The notes under the pieces: generated by a model | Told to the model about the DNA's origin: nothing | Databases searched by the model: none | The model's input: the letters and a program-made list of their open reading frames with translations, nothing else | Translations under genes and position numbers: made by a program | In this document: piece after piece, positions 28,688 through 37,858 of the stretch | Position numbering within the stretch: position 1 is the stretch's first letter | Layout of the letters: each line of letters opens with the position of its first letter | From: Candidatus Zhuqueibacterota bacterium | Lineage (GTDB): Bacteria > Zhuqueibacterota > Zhuqueibacteria > Thermofontimicrobiales > Thiofontviventaceae | DNA: 64,000 bases | Assembly: GCA_016926625.1 (NCBI GenBank) | Contig: JAFGOE010000035.1 | Span: 1 to 64,000 of the forward strand | Direction of reading: 5' to 3'

Positions 28688-29203
28688 ATGAAATTTAAAC
28701 TCGTTTTAATCTTATCCGTCATATTATTGGCAACAGAATGCTCCAAAAGCGACAAAGAGGAAACAGAATATAGTTTGCCCGGCAAGTCGGAGGAACAGGT
28801 CGCCGTTAAAGAGGTGGATTACGATTCGTTGCGTCTGTTGCTCGACACATTGAACCAGCGCGTGACGAACGATATCATGAATGTTGAACATCGGATGACA
28901 CTTGTCGAAGCTGCTTACGACACAACGGAGGACATCATCTACGCCATCGGACGTGGTAAAATACCGATGAACGCCAATCCTCCGGAAGTCGCCATGAGAT
29001 ATGCCGAACGCGCAGCAGAACTGCAGGCCAAAAGGATGGCAGCGTATGTTAAAACATGGTCACTCTATCCGGCCCGGATCGACACCACACCCATGATCCG
29101 TTACATTCCGCCCGGGACCATCGTCTCGAAACAAGTCACGCCCGACTCGACCGTCGAGGTACTGGTAAAAATCAATGCCAAAGACATCATGAAAGTCCAG
29201 TAA
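28688..29203 (+). CDS. Hypothetical lipoprotein
   Basis: 171 residues with AAGGAGG upstream. The N-terminus MKFKLVLILSVILLATECSKSDKEE is a lipoprotein-like leader, although the residues before Cys (ATE) fit the lipobox loosely. The mature part is charged and mostly helical with no domain I recognise. It lies 33 bp before the GH5 gene and is probably co-transcribed with it; a periplasmic or outer-membrane location is inferred. Confidence 0.75.
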   Translation: MKFKLVLILSVILLATECSKSDKEETEYSLPGKSEEQVAVKEVDYDSLRLLLDTLNQRVTNDIMNVEHRMTLVEAAYDTTEDIIYAIGRGKIPMNANPPEVAMRYAERAAELQAKRMAAYVKTWSLYPARIDTTPMIRYIPPGTIVSKQVTPDSTVEVLVKINAKDIMKVQ

Positions 29204-29236
29204 AAACAAAATATACAAAATGATGAAGGAGTACTT

Positions 29237-30304
29237 ATGAGATTAGCTAAAATAGTCAGAATCGCTATATCCATAATGGTTCTGACCGGCACGCTCATTT
29301 TATTATCAACCTGTGACAAGAAAGACGACGATAAAATCATCGATCCCGACTTCAATCCACCGGAAGCAGCAGATGTGTATGAGATCAACTCGCGATTAGG
29401 CAGGGGAGTTAATCTCGGCAACGCGCTGGAGGCACCAAACGAAGGAGAATGGGGCGTTACCCTGCAGGAGGAATACTTTGAATTAATTGAACAGGAGGGA
29501 TTCAATTCTATACGCATTCCCATCCGCTGGTCGACTCATGCAGCCAATAATCAGCCACATATGATCGACCCCCCGTTCTTGGAGAGGGTCAAATGGGCTG
29601 TCGACCAGACGCTTTCGAGAGACATGCTCGCCGTAATCAACATGCATCATTATGAAGAGATGATGACTGAACCGTACGTGCATAAAGAGCGATTTCTTGG
29701 CATCTGGAAGCAGATCGCCGATACATTTAAAAACTATCCTATTGAGCTGTTGTTCGAAATATTGAACGAACCGACTAACGCCCTGGTCGACACGCTGTGG
29801 AACAGTTACTTACAGGAGGCCATCGATGTAATCAGAGAGACGAATCCAACCCGTATCCTCATCATTGGACCGCCGGATTGGAACAGTATCGGTGGATTAA
29901 GTAAATTAAAACTGCCCGAAGATGACAGGGACATCATCGTCACAGTTCATTATTACAATCCGTTCCAGTTCACGCATCAAGGCGCCGAATGGGTAAATGG
30001 AAGCGACGCATGGTTGGGCACACGCTGGACAGGTACACAATCACAAAAACAAGCCATGATCAATGATTTTGCACCGGTACTCAACTGGTCGTTAGCCAAC
30101 AATCGACCAATTTTCGTCGGCGAATTTGGTGCGTACTCTAAAGCCGATCTGAACTCAAGGGTAGCATGGACCACCTTTCTCGCCAGGCATTTGGAATCGA
30201 TTGGATTGAGTTGGGCTTATTGGGAGTTCTGTTCCGGCTTTGGGATTTACGATTCCAGTAAAAATCAATGGAATGCTCCTTTACTCCGAGCACTTATTCC
30301 ATGA
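29237..30304 (+). CDS. Glycoside hydrolase family 5 (endoglucanase-like) lipoprotein
   Basis: 355 residues. The leader ends in LILLSTCDKKDDD, a lipoprotein signal. The (beta/alpha)8 barrel has GRGVNLGNALEAP, SIRIPIRWSTH, INMHHYEEM, the acid/base Glu in FEILNEPTNA and the nucleophile Glu in FVGEFGAYSKAD, all typical of GH5. It probably cleaves beta-1,4-linked glucans or related polysaccharide at the cell surface or in the periplasm. It follows a lipoprotein gene and precedes a DUF1893 gene. Confidence 0.93.
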   Translation: MRLAKIVRIAISIMVLTGTLILLSTCDKKDDDKIIDPDFNPPEAADVYEINSRLGRGVNLGNALEAPNEGEWGVTLQEEYFELIEQEGFNSIRIPIRWSTHAANNQPHMIDPPFLERVKWAVDQTLSRDMLAVINMHHYEEMMTEPYVHKERFLGIWKQIADTFKNYPIELLFEILNEPTNALVDTLWNSYLQEAIDVIRETNPTRILIIGPPDWNSIGGLSKLKLPEDDRDIIVTVHYYNPFQFTHQGAEWVNGSDAWLGTRWTGTQSQKQAMINDFAPVLNWSLANNRPIFVGEFGAYSKADLNSRVAWTTFLARHLESIGLSWAYWEFCSGFGIYDSSKNQWNAPLLRALIP

Positions 30305-30327
30305 ACATGCGAATGGCGAGGCAGTAG

Positions 30328-30723
30328 ATGAACGTAATGCAACATGCTTTGGAAGTATACTATTGCGATTCGTTGATCTTCAGCAGTGATGGTAAATGGC
30401 TACATCCTTTGCTCGAATTAAAAATGTTTCTGGACGGACAGCAGTACGATGTCAGGTATATTGAAATTCGGGACAAGATAATAGGCAAGGCTGCGGCGAT
30501 GATCATCGTGCACATCGGTGCAGCTTCCTGTTACGGTGAAATTATAAGCAAAAGAGGTCTGGAGGTACTGGATAAACACCGGGTCCGCTACAATTACAAA
30601 ACACAGGTCGATAGGATTCAATGTAAAACTGAGGACATGCTGGAGAAGATATCTGATCCTCAAGAGGCATATGATCTGATCGCGGATCTTGCCGGATTGG
30701 CAGCGAAGTCGGATTTGAGTTAA
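30328..30723 (+). CDS. DUF1893 family protein (deaminase-like fold)
   Basis: 131 residues. The central segment RDKIIGKAAAMIIVHIGAASCYGEIISKRGLEVLDKHRVRYNYKTQVDRI matches the DUF1893 pattern DKIVGKAAA...SxxALEvLxkxxIxxxYxxxVxxI as I remember it; the Thermotoga representative TM1506 adopts a cytidine-deaminase-like fold without the catalytic zinc motif. Function unknown. GAGG lies 7 bases before the ATG. It is the last gene on the plus strand before the long minus-strand block. Confidence 0.8.
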   Translation: MNVMQHALEVYYCDSLIFSSDGKWLHPLLELKMFLDGQQYDVRYIEIRDKIIGKAAAMIIVHIGAASCYGEIISKRGLEVLDKHRVRYNYKTQVDRIQCKTEDMLEKISDPQEAYDLIADLAGLAAKSDLS

Positions 30724-30789
30724 ATCACACGGTGCTCATAATGCAATATTATATCGGTGTACCATTGATAATAGTGGTACGAAACACGC

Positions 30790-31467
30790 TCACTGGAACA
30801 TCCTTTTGAATCTCGAATAATTCTGGATCGTTAGCTTTCTGCCATCCCGATGGATCAGTCCTTCGTCTTCGAAATATTTAAAAACGCGGGAGATGGTTTC
30901 TCTTGAGGTACCAGCCATATTGGCTAAGTCTTGCTGGAGAGGGACACGAGTGATAATCATGTTCCGATCGATCTCTTTGCCATGAACATCAGCAATTCGG
31001 ATCAGAGCCGAAGCGACGCGTCCCATGGCGTCCTGAAGTGAGAGACTCTTAATCTGTGTGTCGCTGCGCCTGATTCGGGCCGCGAGCTCCTTCAGCAACG
31101 ATATAGCGATCTGGGGATATTCCTCCAACAGTCGCAGGAAATCCCCCCGTCTCAGCAGCAGCACCTCCGAATTTTCAATAGCCATGACACTGGCGGATCT
31201 TTCTTTTTCATCGAGTAACGATAATTCACCGAAGAAATCACCATCTTCCAGAATGGTCAGGATGACCTCTCTCCCATCCTCCGTCATTCTAAACACCTTA
31301 ACACGCCCCTTTTGAATAAGGAACATGGAGTTACCGATGTCTTGTTCGATCAGTATAAGTTGATCTTTCAGATAATGTTTGGTGACACATAATGTTCTTA
31401 TCTTCTCTAACTCTTCTTCACCGAGATTGGAAAAAATTGGAACTCTTTTTAATAATGAAATTTGCAT
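30790..31467 (-). CDS. Crp/Fnr-family transcriptional regulator
   Basis: 225 residues. The cyclic-nucleotide-binding barrel contains GDFFGELSLLDEKERSASV, retaining the Glu and Arg-Ser that bind cAMP in CRP. The C-terminal winged helix is VPLQQDLANMAGTSRETISRVFKYFEDEGLI. There is no N-terminal cysteine cluster, so it is not an FNR-type oxygen sensor. It lies just downstream of plsC on the same strand (17 bp gap). Confidence 0.93.
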   Translation of the reverse strand: MQISLLKRVPIFSNLGEEELEKIRTLCVTKHYLKDQLILIEQDIGNSMFLIQKGRVKVFRMTEDGREVILTILEDGDFFGELSLLDEKERSASVMAIENSEVLLLRRGDFLRLLEEYPQIAISLLKELAARIRRSDTQIKSLSLQDAMGRVASALIRIADVHGKEIDRNMIITRVPLQQDLANMAGTSRETISRVFKYFEDEGLIHRDGRKLTIQNYSRFKRMFQ

Positions 31468-31484
31468 GTAAAGCGCTCCCGATA

Positions 31485-32138
31485 CTATTGATTATCGTTC
31501 GCAGAATTCTTATTTCTTTCTTTGTCTATCTCATCGACCACATTAAATACGATTTCCATCGTCTGGTCGGCTTGCTGTTGCAGCAGATGTTTTTTGTCCG
31601 GTGTCAGTTCAATCTTTTCGAGTTTTATCGGCTGACCGACCTTGACGATGATTTTGACCGGAGACGGAAGACGCTGACCTGGCGGCATCGCCTCATAAGT
31701 TCCCCATACAGCGATAGGGATAACAGGACAATCGATAATGTGAGCGAGCCGGACGAAACCGGTACGAGGACGCAACTGCTGTCCTTCGTAGCGTTTGCGC
31801 GTTCCCTCAGGAGCTATAAACAGTATCTCGCCCCTTTTCAACAGGTCGATGGCATGGGTAAAAGCGCTTTGGTCAGAACTATTGCGTACCACAGGAAACA
31901 TGTGGACGGCGCGCAGCCAATATTTTAGAAGCGGTACTTCAAACATGGTGTGTTTCACCATCGTATGCACCCTGCCCTTCACGACCAGGGCTATCGCAAA
32001 CACATCCATGATACTATTATGATTGAGTACACAGATGCATGGTCCTTTGGACGGCATATTTTCCCGGCCGATACTGGACCCACGAAAGTAAAGTTTTGTG
32101 AATAATTTTAATAAGTAGACCGAAATCCGGTAGATCAT
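31485..32138 (-). CDS. plsC: 1-acyl-sn-glycerol-3-phosphate acyltransferase
   Basis: 217 residues. The HxxxxD catalytic motif is NHNSIMD (~residue 38) and the substrate-binding motif is FIAPEGTRKR. One N-terminal hydrophobic segment anchors it to the inner membrane. It acylates lysophosphatidic acid to phosphatidic acid. It lies between the nadD and crp-like genes on the same strand with short gaps. Confidence 0.93.
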   Translation of the reverse strand: MIYRISVYLLKLFTKLYFRGSSIGRENMPSKGPCICVLNHNSIMDVFAIALVVKGRVHTMVKHTMFEVPLLKYWLRAVHMFPVVRNSSDQSAFTHAIDLLKRGEILFIAPEGTRKRYEGQQLRPRTGFVRLAHIIDCPVIPIAVWGTYEAMPPGQRLPSPVKIIVKVGQPIKLEKIELTPDKKHLLQQQADQTMEIVFNVVDEIDKERNKNSANDNQ

Positions 32139-32175
32139 AGAGTATCATCCAATAATTTTAGATATGATAAGACAT

Positions 32176-32781
32176 TTAATGCTTAAAATCAACATTTTTT
32201 TTATACAATCTGTTTTCGAGTATGAACTTCTCGATTTCCGGGGTGACCAGATATTTTATCGAGCGACCGTCTGCAACCCGCTTGCGAATGAGGGTCGACG
32301 AGATATCGATGATCGGATTATTCACCACCCGTATTTTCGAGCTGTAATCGGGGCGTAATGTTGAGATGTTGTAATGGTGACGTTTATAAACGATCACGCT
32401 CGCGTTCGATAAAATATCTTCAGGTCGATGCCACAGGTGAAACTCGAGGATACTGTCGGCTCCGACGATAAAATATAAATCGCGTCGACTTAAATTGTAG
32501 TCCCTCCGCATCTGCATGATCGTATCGAACGAATAGGACACTCCCATACGGTCAATCTCAATATCAGAGACCTCAAACGCTGGATTATCGCGAACTGCGA
32601 GTTTCAGCATCTCAAGACGAATTTCAGCAGGAGTCACTTGATTCCGTTGCTTGTGGGGTGGAATATAGGTAGGAATAAAAACGAAGTGATCCAAACGCAA
32701 TTCGACTCGAATCCACTCCGCCAATATTAAATGTCCGATATGGATGGGATCAAACGTGCCCCCGAATATGGCAATTTTCAT
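32176..32781 (-). CDS. nadD: Nicotinate-nucleotide adenylyltransferase
   Basis: 201 residues. GGTFDPIHIGHL is the nucleotidyl-transferase (T/H)xGH motif, VPTYIPPHK-like FIPTYIPPHKQ follows, and ISSTLIRKRVADGRSIKYLVTPEIEKFI is the conserved C-terminal ISSTxIR segment. It adenylates nicotinate mononucleotide in NAD synthesis; nadK lies elsewhere in this window at 49581-50453. Cytosolic. Confidence 0.96.
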   Translation of the reverse strand: MKIAIFGGTFDPIHIGHLILAEWIRVELRLDHFVFIPTYIPPHKQRNQVTPAEIRLEMLKLAVRDNPAFEVSDIEIDRMGVSYSFDTIMQMRRDYNLSRRDLYFIVGADSILEFHLWHRPEDILSNASVIVYKRHHYNISTLRPDYSSKIRVVNNPIIDISSTLIRKRVADGRSIKYLVTPEIEKFILENRLYKKNVDFKH

Positions 32782-32911
32782 ATGATAAGCAAAGATTGTT
32801 ATAAATGTGAACTAAATGCAGCCCGCTATCTTAATGCAATTTCGCCACCATGTGTCTGCAAGATTGAGGAAATGACTTTATCAAAGACGCCTGAAAAGCG
32901 TCTCAGATGTT

Positions 32912-33706
32912 CTATTGCCTGGAGCCTGAATTGTCGTTTTCGGTCTTCAGGCTTTCTGCTTGAAGCGATCTCGTTTCTTTTATACGATTCTTGACTTCCC
33001 CTGTTCGTTTACTGTCGGGATACCGTTGCAAAAATTTGTTAAACTCTTCGATCGCCCGTTCATATTGACCGTTGAATTTTAACGATTCAGCAAGCCAATA
33101 ATGTGCATCCTGGGCGTATTTAGTATCGTAATAATTATTCACAACACCCTCGTAATAGATAGCGGCCGCCTGATAAAGCTGCATTGTGCGATAGAGCTCC
33201 GCATTACGATAATCTTTCAGCGCAAGTTTGTCGCGACACTGTCCGATCAGAGCAATCGCATCGTCTTTCAAATCGCTGTCAGGATAGTCTTCGGTGAACT
33301 TTTGTAATTCATCGATCGTCTTTTTGGTGTACGATTGGTCGAGCGAATACTTAGGCGAGAGCTTGAAATTGCACAGGCCAATCTTATATTGCGCGTCGTC
33401 TACATACGAGCTGTTCGGGAGCATCTTCACCAACTTCTCATATTCAGCGGCAGCGAGAATGTACTCCTTCATTTTAAAATGACTTTCTGCCAGATAAAAC
33501 TGGGCTTGATCGACTATCTGATGACCTGGATTATTTAAAACAATTATTCTGAATTCCTGCTTCGCGTCCAGGTAATCACCCTTATTAAACTTTTGCATGG
33601 CATAGTCCAATCGTTCCTCAGGACTGGCGAAGCGGTTCGGTTTATTCGAACCACAGGATGCAATCAATATAAGCACGAAAATAACAACTGCTAACCGTCT
33701 AATCAT
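32912..33706 (-). CDS. bamD: Outer membrane assembly lipoprotein BamD
   Basis: 264 residues. The leader ends LILIASCGSNK with a lipidated Cys. TPR-like repeats (LDYAMQKFNKGDYLDAKQEFRIIVLNNPG, QFYLAESHFKMKEYILAAAEYEKLVKMLPNSSY and later units) match BamD/YfiO, the periplasmic scaffold of the beta-barrel assembly machine. GAGGATT lies 8 bases upstream. It is followed by a 130-bp gap before nadD. Confidence 0.9.
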   Translation of the reverse strand: MIRRLAVVIFVLILIASCGSNKPNRFASPEERLDYAMQKFNKGDYLDAKQEFRIIVLNNPGHQIVDQAQFYLAESHFKMKEYILAAAEYEKLVKMLPNSSYVDDAQYKIGLCNFKLSPKYSLDQSYTKKTIDELQKFTEDYPDSDLKDDAIALIGQCRDKLALKDYRNAELYRTMQLYQAAAIYYEGVVNNYYDTKYAQDAHYWLAESLKFNGQYERAIEEFNKFLQRYPDSKRTGEVKNRIKETRSLQAESLKTENDNSGSRQ

Positions 33707-33716
33707 AAATTAATCC

Positions 33717-34391
33717 TCATTTGCTTCTTAAAGCGTAAAACAGATAAATGACCGTTCCAGTCACACCGATAACAAAAAGGGGTTCTACATAGCTGCTGAA
33801 AATGGATTTCGAGGGTAATGTCGACCTGGTAAAATCGATGCTCTCCGTTTCCAGTTTACTTAATTGAGAATATGGGACAATGTCTGTCTGATCCTTTTTA
33901 ATAGTGCCACTCCATTTGGCGTAGCCATGCTCATCTGATATATGGAACATCAGATTGCTGATAAAACTTCGCGTCACCGGTTTTTCACGCCAGAAGGATC
34001 GAGTACCATTATACGTAACAAAAAATTCAACGACGTTATATTTTATGACGACGAAATCGGTTGTTTTGGTTGAATCAGTCGTTACTACTGTCGCGTAGTC
34101 AGAACGAACGTAAATCGAATCGAACCCGCTGTCGCGCAACCGGCCAGTCATCCACACATCGATAAACATCGCCCGTCGGTCATTATTGCCCTGCGAATCG
34201 ATGATCAACTTGTTCTCTTTCGATAAATTTGCCTCTTGAACGAATTGATCGACTGTCCCTTCGACCATAGTTTTGAAAACCGTTAGATTTTGATCATACG
34301 TTTGATGGTCTGTTGCTTGCACAGGAGCCGGTATAAGACTGAGAGTCAGATAAAGAACAATGAAGTTCCAGGCATGTAGATTAGTAAACAT
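33717..34391 (-). CDS. Hypothetical exported protein with C-terminal membrane helix
   Basis: 224 residues from ATG 34391. A signal peptide (~1-26, ending PAPVQA) and a hydrophobic C-terminal segment (~200-218, VIGVTGTVIYLFYAL) frame a periplasmic domain with KLIIDSQGNNDRR and VVIKYNVVEFFVTYNG. I do not recognise the family. It lies 10 bp upstream of bamD on the same strand and beside a PorV-like gene, so an envelope role is likely. Confidence 0.75.
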   Translation of the reverse strand: MFTNLHAWNFIVLYLTLSLIPAPVQATDHQTYDQNLTVFKTMVEGTVDQFVQEANLSKENKLIIDSQGNNDRRAMFIDVWMTGRLRDSGFDSIYVRSDYATVVTTDSTKTTDFVVIKYNVVEFFVTYNGTRSFWREKPVTRSFISNLMFHISDEHGYAKWSGTIKKDQTDIVPYSQLSKLETESIDFTRSTLPSKSIFSSYVEPLFVIGVTGTVIYLFYALRSK

Positions 34392-34459
34392 CAAGATAGA
34401 TCATCCATTCAATAAAGTTTTCGACTGTAGTTCATACGAATAGCGAATAGTTTAGTTCC

Positions 34460-35491
34460 CTAAAAGTGCCATACCAGGGAGAACAGGTGCCAGCGATTTT
34501 CCTGCTCATAGACAAAAGAATAATCGATCATAAAATTATGATGATTGAATCGATTTTCCTCTGAAAACAGCAGATTGGAATCAAAAAGTCCTATCCCGGC
34601 GCTGTAAATTTCTTCGTCGGAGAACCGTTTTTTATAATAACCACCCCTGATGGCTACTATCCTGAATATTCGCTGTTCCAGGCCCAAATGTAATTCCCGA
34701 ACATTTTCTTTGATCTCTTCCGTCAAATTCCGAATATCGACGGCGATCATGGTGCCCGGGAGTATTTTATAGGACACGCCGATGTTCATTGTTTCGTCAA
34801 ATAACCGTTCCAATCGATTTCTAAACTCAGCCATCTTATTCGGCAGATCAATATAAGAGAGTCCTACATTCATACGATTATTGGGTTTAAGCAGGATACC
34901 ATAACTGAAACCGATGCCGGTCTCCCTGGTGTCGTTTTTTCTTCTTTGATAGTACGTTCCATTTACGCCAATCGAGACTCGCTGTGCCAGTTTTAATTTC
35001 AAAAACAGGGTGCTGGCATTATCGTTCCACAGATCGTTATAAGCGAAGAATTGAGATTTCTTATTATGATAGACATTATCAAACGACTCTTCGCCGATGA
35101 CGATTCCGGTTTCAAATTGTTTAATCGACAGAACGACGGACTTTACGAGCAGCGCAGAGGCATTTAGCAGGTCTTGCATCTGTATTTTGTTACTGAAGTT
35201 ATCAGAATAATGCTGAAAGGCCAGTAAAGACATCATCGGATTTAAAAACACAGTCACCTTAGCATCTTTCGGATAATTGTACATAGAAAAGCTGCCAGGA
35301 TTATAGAAAATGGACTCGATATCATCTTCGACAGATGTAAATGCACCCCCCAAAGCGATCGGCCTCACGCGCGAATTATTCACGGCTGAATAATAGCTAT
35401 CCTGCGACGCTACGCAGCGTGGAAAGGCAGTCGCCCCTAAAAACAGTAGCGACAGACAGAGCGTCACATATTTTCCTAATCGAGTCATCAT
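34460..35491 (-). CDS. PorV/UPF0164-like outer membrane beta-barrel protein
   Basis: 343 residues with a signal peptide (~1-28). The N-terminal motif VRPIALGGAFTSVEDDIESIFYNPGSF is the hallmark of FadL-related PorV/UPF0164 barrels (GARxxGMGGAxxAxxDDxxAxxxNPA), and the remainder alternates short beta strands to the C-terminal aromatic WHF. It may act in surface attachment of sorted proteins or as a lipid channel. It lies between lnt and the hypothetical gene. Divergent from the PorV-like protein at 45872-46894. Confidence 0.8.
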   Translation of the reverse strand: MMTRLGKYVTLCLSLLFLGATAFPRCVASQDSYYSAVNNSRVRPIALGGAFTSVEDDIESIFYNPGSFSMYNYPKDAKVTVFLNPMMSLLAFQHYSDNFSNKIQMQDLLNASALLVKSVVLSIKQFETGIVIGEESFDNVYHNKKSQFFAYNDLWNDNASTLFLKLKLAQRVSIGVNGTYYQRRKNDTRETGIGFSYGILLKPNNRMNVGLSYIDLPNKMAEFRNRLERLFDETMNIGVSYKILPGTMIAVDIRNLTEEIKENVRELHLGLEQRIFRIVAIRGGYYKKRFSDEEIYSAGIGLFDSNLLFSEENRFNHHNFMIDYSFVYEQENRWHLFSLVWHF

Positions 35492-35495
35492 TAAT

Positions 35496-37028
35496 TTACA
35501 TCTGTTCCTTCCTGAAAAGAGCCCAGATCAACGGGATTAAATTTAATATCGATATGGTGATTGAAAAAACGTTCCCATATCGCACAAAGAAAGAACGCCG
35601 GGGATTCAACGGCACGTCCGAAACCAGATATTGAGGTTCAAAGATCGGTGTACTGCTTATCGTTCTGCCGTACGGATCGACGAACATGGAGATACCGGTG
35701 TTCGCTGCACGGGCGATAGAAATTCTATTCTCGATCGCTCTGAAAACCGAGGCTTGAGCGTGATGATAAGGCGCAGAACTTCGTTTAAACCAGGCGTCAT
35801 TGGTTATAATGATCAATAATTCAGCCTCGTCGTGTATTACGAATTTCCTGACCAGATCAGGAAAAAGGGATTCAAAACAGATCACAACGGGGGCTTTCAA
35901 ATATTTATAACGTGGTTCCTCGTCGTTTTTTTTTATTGGGATGTGAAATGTTACCATCTCATCGCCAGGTGAAAAATTACCTTCGCCCAGTTCAAACGAT
36001 TCGAGAAACCTTTTGAATTGGGGGAAAATATCAGTAAATGGCACTCGTTCACCGAATGGGACCAGATGAAGCTTTGAATAGCTTTGCATGCCGTGACGGC
36101 GGGGAATGAGGCAGAATACAGAATTAAAGGTGCGGTAATTCCCTGTTTTCAAGAATGTGACATCGTGTGCACCGGTTATCAAGGGCAGATCAAGTTCTTC
36201 ACCAAATGCTTTCAATCTTTGGTGATATTGCGGTGTATATCTGAGATAGCAAGGCATGGCTGTTTCCGGCCAGATCAGGAGCTGGATATCATGTTCGGCA
36301 GCTTGTCGCGACAGGTCGCTGTAAATCTCGAAATTTTCATCCCAATAATCTTCATCTGACTTTAAAAAAGGATCGATGTTGCCCTGAACCACGGCGATTC
36401 GAATGTTTTCATCGGTCGTGGTATCATCTGGCATCACCCACCTGCCGTACAACCAGGGAAGCACAAAGAGCAAGATCAACACGATGATTAGTATCGTGAG
36501 TCGCCGACCATCCTTGAAATACGCGAAAATCATCAACAAAACGACGTTGATGCAAACGACCCAAAACGAGACCCCAAAAATACTCGTAAACGACACATAT
36601 TGAATGAGTGACAGGTAGTACGATTGCGAATAGGCTAATGATGTCCATGGGAAACCCAGCACGCCGAGAGACCTCAGATATTCGATACCTGTCCATAAGA
36701 AAGGGATAACGAAAAAGACCTTACTCTCGCCCAGCCGCATGCGGAGAAATACATAGAAAACAGCAAATAAGACGAAGTAAAAAGGCAGGACCAAAATCGC
36801 CGCCACTGCGCCAGGAATGGTTACCCAATTGATCCAATACAGAGTGCCTATGTTAACAAACAATCCGGTTACATAGCTCCATCGGGCAGCCTCTTTCATA
36901 CTGGCGTCATGCAGCAGGAGGAAAAAAGGTACAAGTGCGATATATGCCAGAAATCCCAGTTTAAAAGGCGGAAATGAGAACGAAATCAGGACACCGGTTA
37001 ATATCGAATAAAATAATCGTCTTTCCAT
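35496..37028 (-). CDS. lnt: Apolipoprotein N-acyltransferase
   Basis: 510 residues from ATG 37028. About six to eight N-terminal membrane helices precede a nitrilase-like domain with the catalytic triad: Glu in LIWPETAMP, Lys in YSKLHLVPFGERVPF and Cys in VVICFESLFPDL. It adds the third acyl chain to lipoproteins at the inner membrane. The gene begins an envelope-related run lnt, PorV-like, hypothetical, bamD. Confidence 0.96.
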   Translation of the reverse strand: MERRLFYSILTGVLISFSFPPFKLGFLAYIALVPFFLLLHDASMKEAARWSYVTGLFVNIGTLYWINWVTIPGAVAAILVLPFYFVLFAVFYVFLRMRLGESKVFFVIPFLWTGIEYLRSLGVLGFPWTSLAYSQSYYLSLIQYVSFTSIFGVSFWVVCINVVLLMIFAYFKDGRRLTILIIVLILLFVLPWLYGRWVMPDDTTTDENIRIAVVQGNIDPFLKSDEDYWDENFEIYSDLSRQAAEHDIQLLIWPETAMPCYLRYTPQYHQRLKAFGEELDLPLITGAHDVTFLKTGNYRTFNSVFCLIPRRHGMQSYSKLHLVPFGERVPFTDIFPQFKRFLESFELGEGNFSPGDEMVTFHIPIKKNDEEPRYKYLKAPVVICFESLFPDLVRKFVIHDEAELLIIITNDAWFKRSSAPYHHAQASVFRAIENRISIARAANTGISMFVDPYGRTISSTPIFEPQYLVSDVPLNPRRSFFVRYGNVFSITISILNLIPLIWALFRKEQM

Positions 37029-37100
37029 AACATGTATCAATTAAGCCTGTCGTCGCTTCTATCAACGATCAGCTTCAACGTTCCATTTGACCAGGTAGAT

Positions 37101-37133
37101 AAAAAAGATCGGTCAAAATTTATTTTGGCCGAT
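37101..37133 (-). terminator. Rho-independent terminator of the relA-HU transcript
   Basis: An 11-bp stem ATCGGTCAAAA (37108-37118) / TTTTGGCCGAT (37123-37133) with one G-T wobble and a TTTA loop. On the minus strand it is followed by CTTTTTT. It ends transcription coming from the HU gene before lnt. Confidence 0.75.
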
Positions 37134-37344
37134 TCAACGATTTATTTAACAGCATATTTGATTAAACGTTCCAACGAAAACGATGTTTTCAAGGAGGAAC
37201 GGATCTATTCAATTCAACAGTCCTCGCCCTGAACGCAGTTTTAACGAACGAATGACGAGGACTCATTACCCTATGATCGGATATTTATATATATTTTTTA
37301 CAATTGCTTAAAACTGAAAGCACATGATTAAACACCAAGACTGT

Positions 37345-37370
37345 ATGCCATTAATGGCATCAGATCTGAT
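37345..37370. promoter_or_regulatory. Adjacent palindromes, possible operator
   Basis: Two perfect palindromes, 16 bp and 12 bp, share the bases at 37359-37360. They lie downstream of the HU gene and more than 300 bp upstream of lnt. Such an arrangement could be a protein-binding site controlling lnt, but nothing else in the sequence shows it. Confidence 0.25.
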
Positions 37371-37479
37371 TAAATCCGCAGTTACGCGCGACTTAAAGGA
37401 TTTAGTAGTATACAATCCCTATATGTATACTTTTTTAAGCCCAGGTTTTTCTGACAAACGATGACAGGTTGAATCTGCT

Positions 37480-37806
37480 TTATTCTTCCATTGATATCGA
37501 GGGCATCGGTTGTTTCAGGACTTCTTTTAAAAGTTTGCCGGCTTTAAAATGGGTTTTGCGTCGGGCCGGGACGAAAATGATGTCGCCGGTTTTCGGATTT
37601 CTGGCCTTAGGTTTTGGTTTGGTCGTTTTAACTTCGAAAACACCAAAGTCTCTAATTTCAATACGAACTTCAGGATCCGCTTCCGCCATGAACTCGCGAA
37701 GTGTGGTGAACACGCCGTCGACGATCTTTTCAGTAATATAAATCTTTTCACCAACGAGCTTTGCAGTACGTTTGGAAACATCTTTTTTAGTTATAGTTCG
37801 TTTCAT
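37480..37806 (-). CDS. HU/IHF-family DNA-binding protein
   Basis: 108 residues. The DNA-binding arm is RNPKTGDIIFVPARRKTHFKAGKLLKE and the N-terminal helices KKDVSKRTAKLVGEKIYITEKIVDGVFTTLREFM follow the HU pattern. The C-terminal extension (VLKQPMPSISMEE) is short. It bends or compacts DNA. It lies downstream of the relA/spoT homologue and is followed by the terminator. A second HU-like gene is at 52429-52776. Confidence 0.93.
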   Translation of the reverse strand: MKRTITKKDVSKRTAKLVGEKIYITEKIVDGVFTTLREFMAEADPEVRIEIRDFGVFEVKTTKPKPKARNPKTGDIIFVPARRKTHFKAGKLLKEVLKQPMPSISMEE

Positions 37807-37858
37807 GATTCCTGCTCCTTAGTTTATTTAATCTTTGAATGCTTATAAATTCGGTGTC

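Larger units (their letters stand above)
37029..37479. other. Intergenic region with a terminator and palindromes
   Basis: About 450 bp between the HU gene and lnt, both on the minus strand. It holds a minus-strand terminator (37101-37133) and two adjacent perfect palindromes: ATGCCATTAATGGCAT (37345-37360) and ATCAGATCTGAT (37359-37370). A GTATAC inverted pair followed by six T residues lies around 37410-37436 and could be a weak plus-strand terminator. No supported gene. Confidence 0.6.

Noticed and set aside
37032-37232. Plus-strand frame of 66 codons in the HU-lnt gap
   Set aside because: It runs through a minus-strand terminator hairpin, starts inside the lnt gene end and has no ribosome site.
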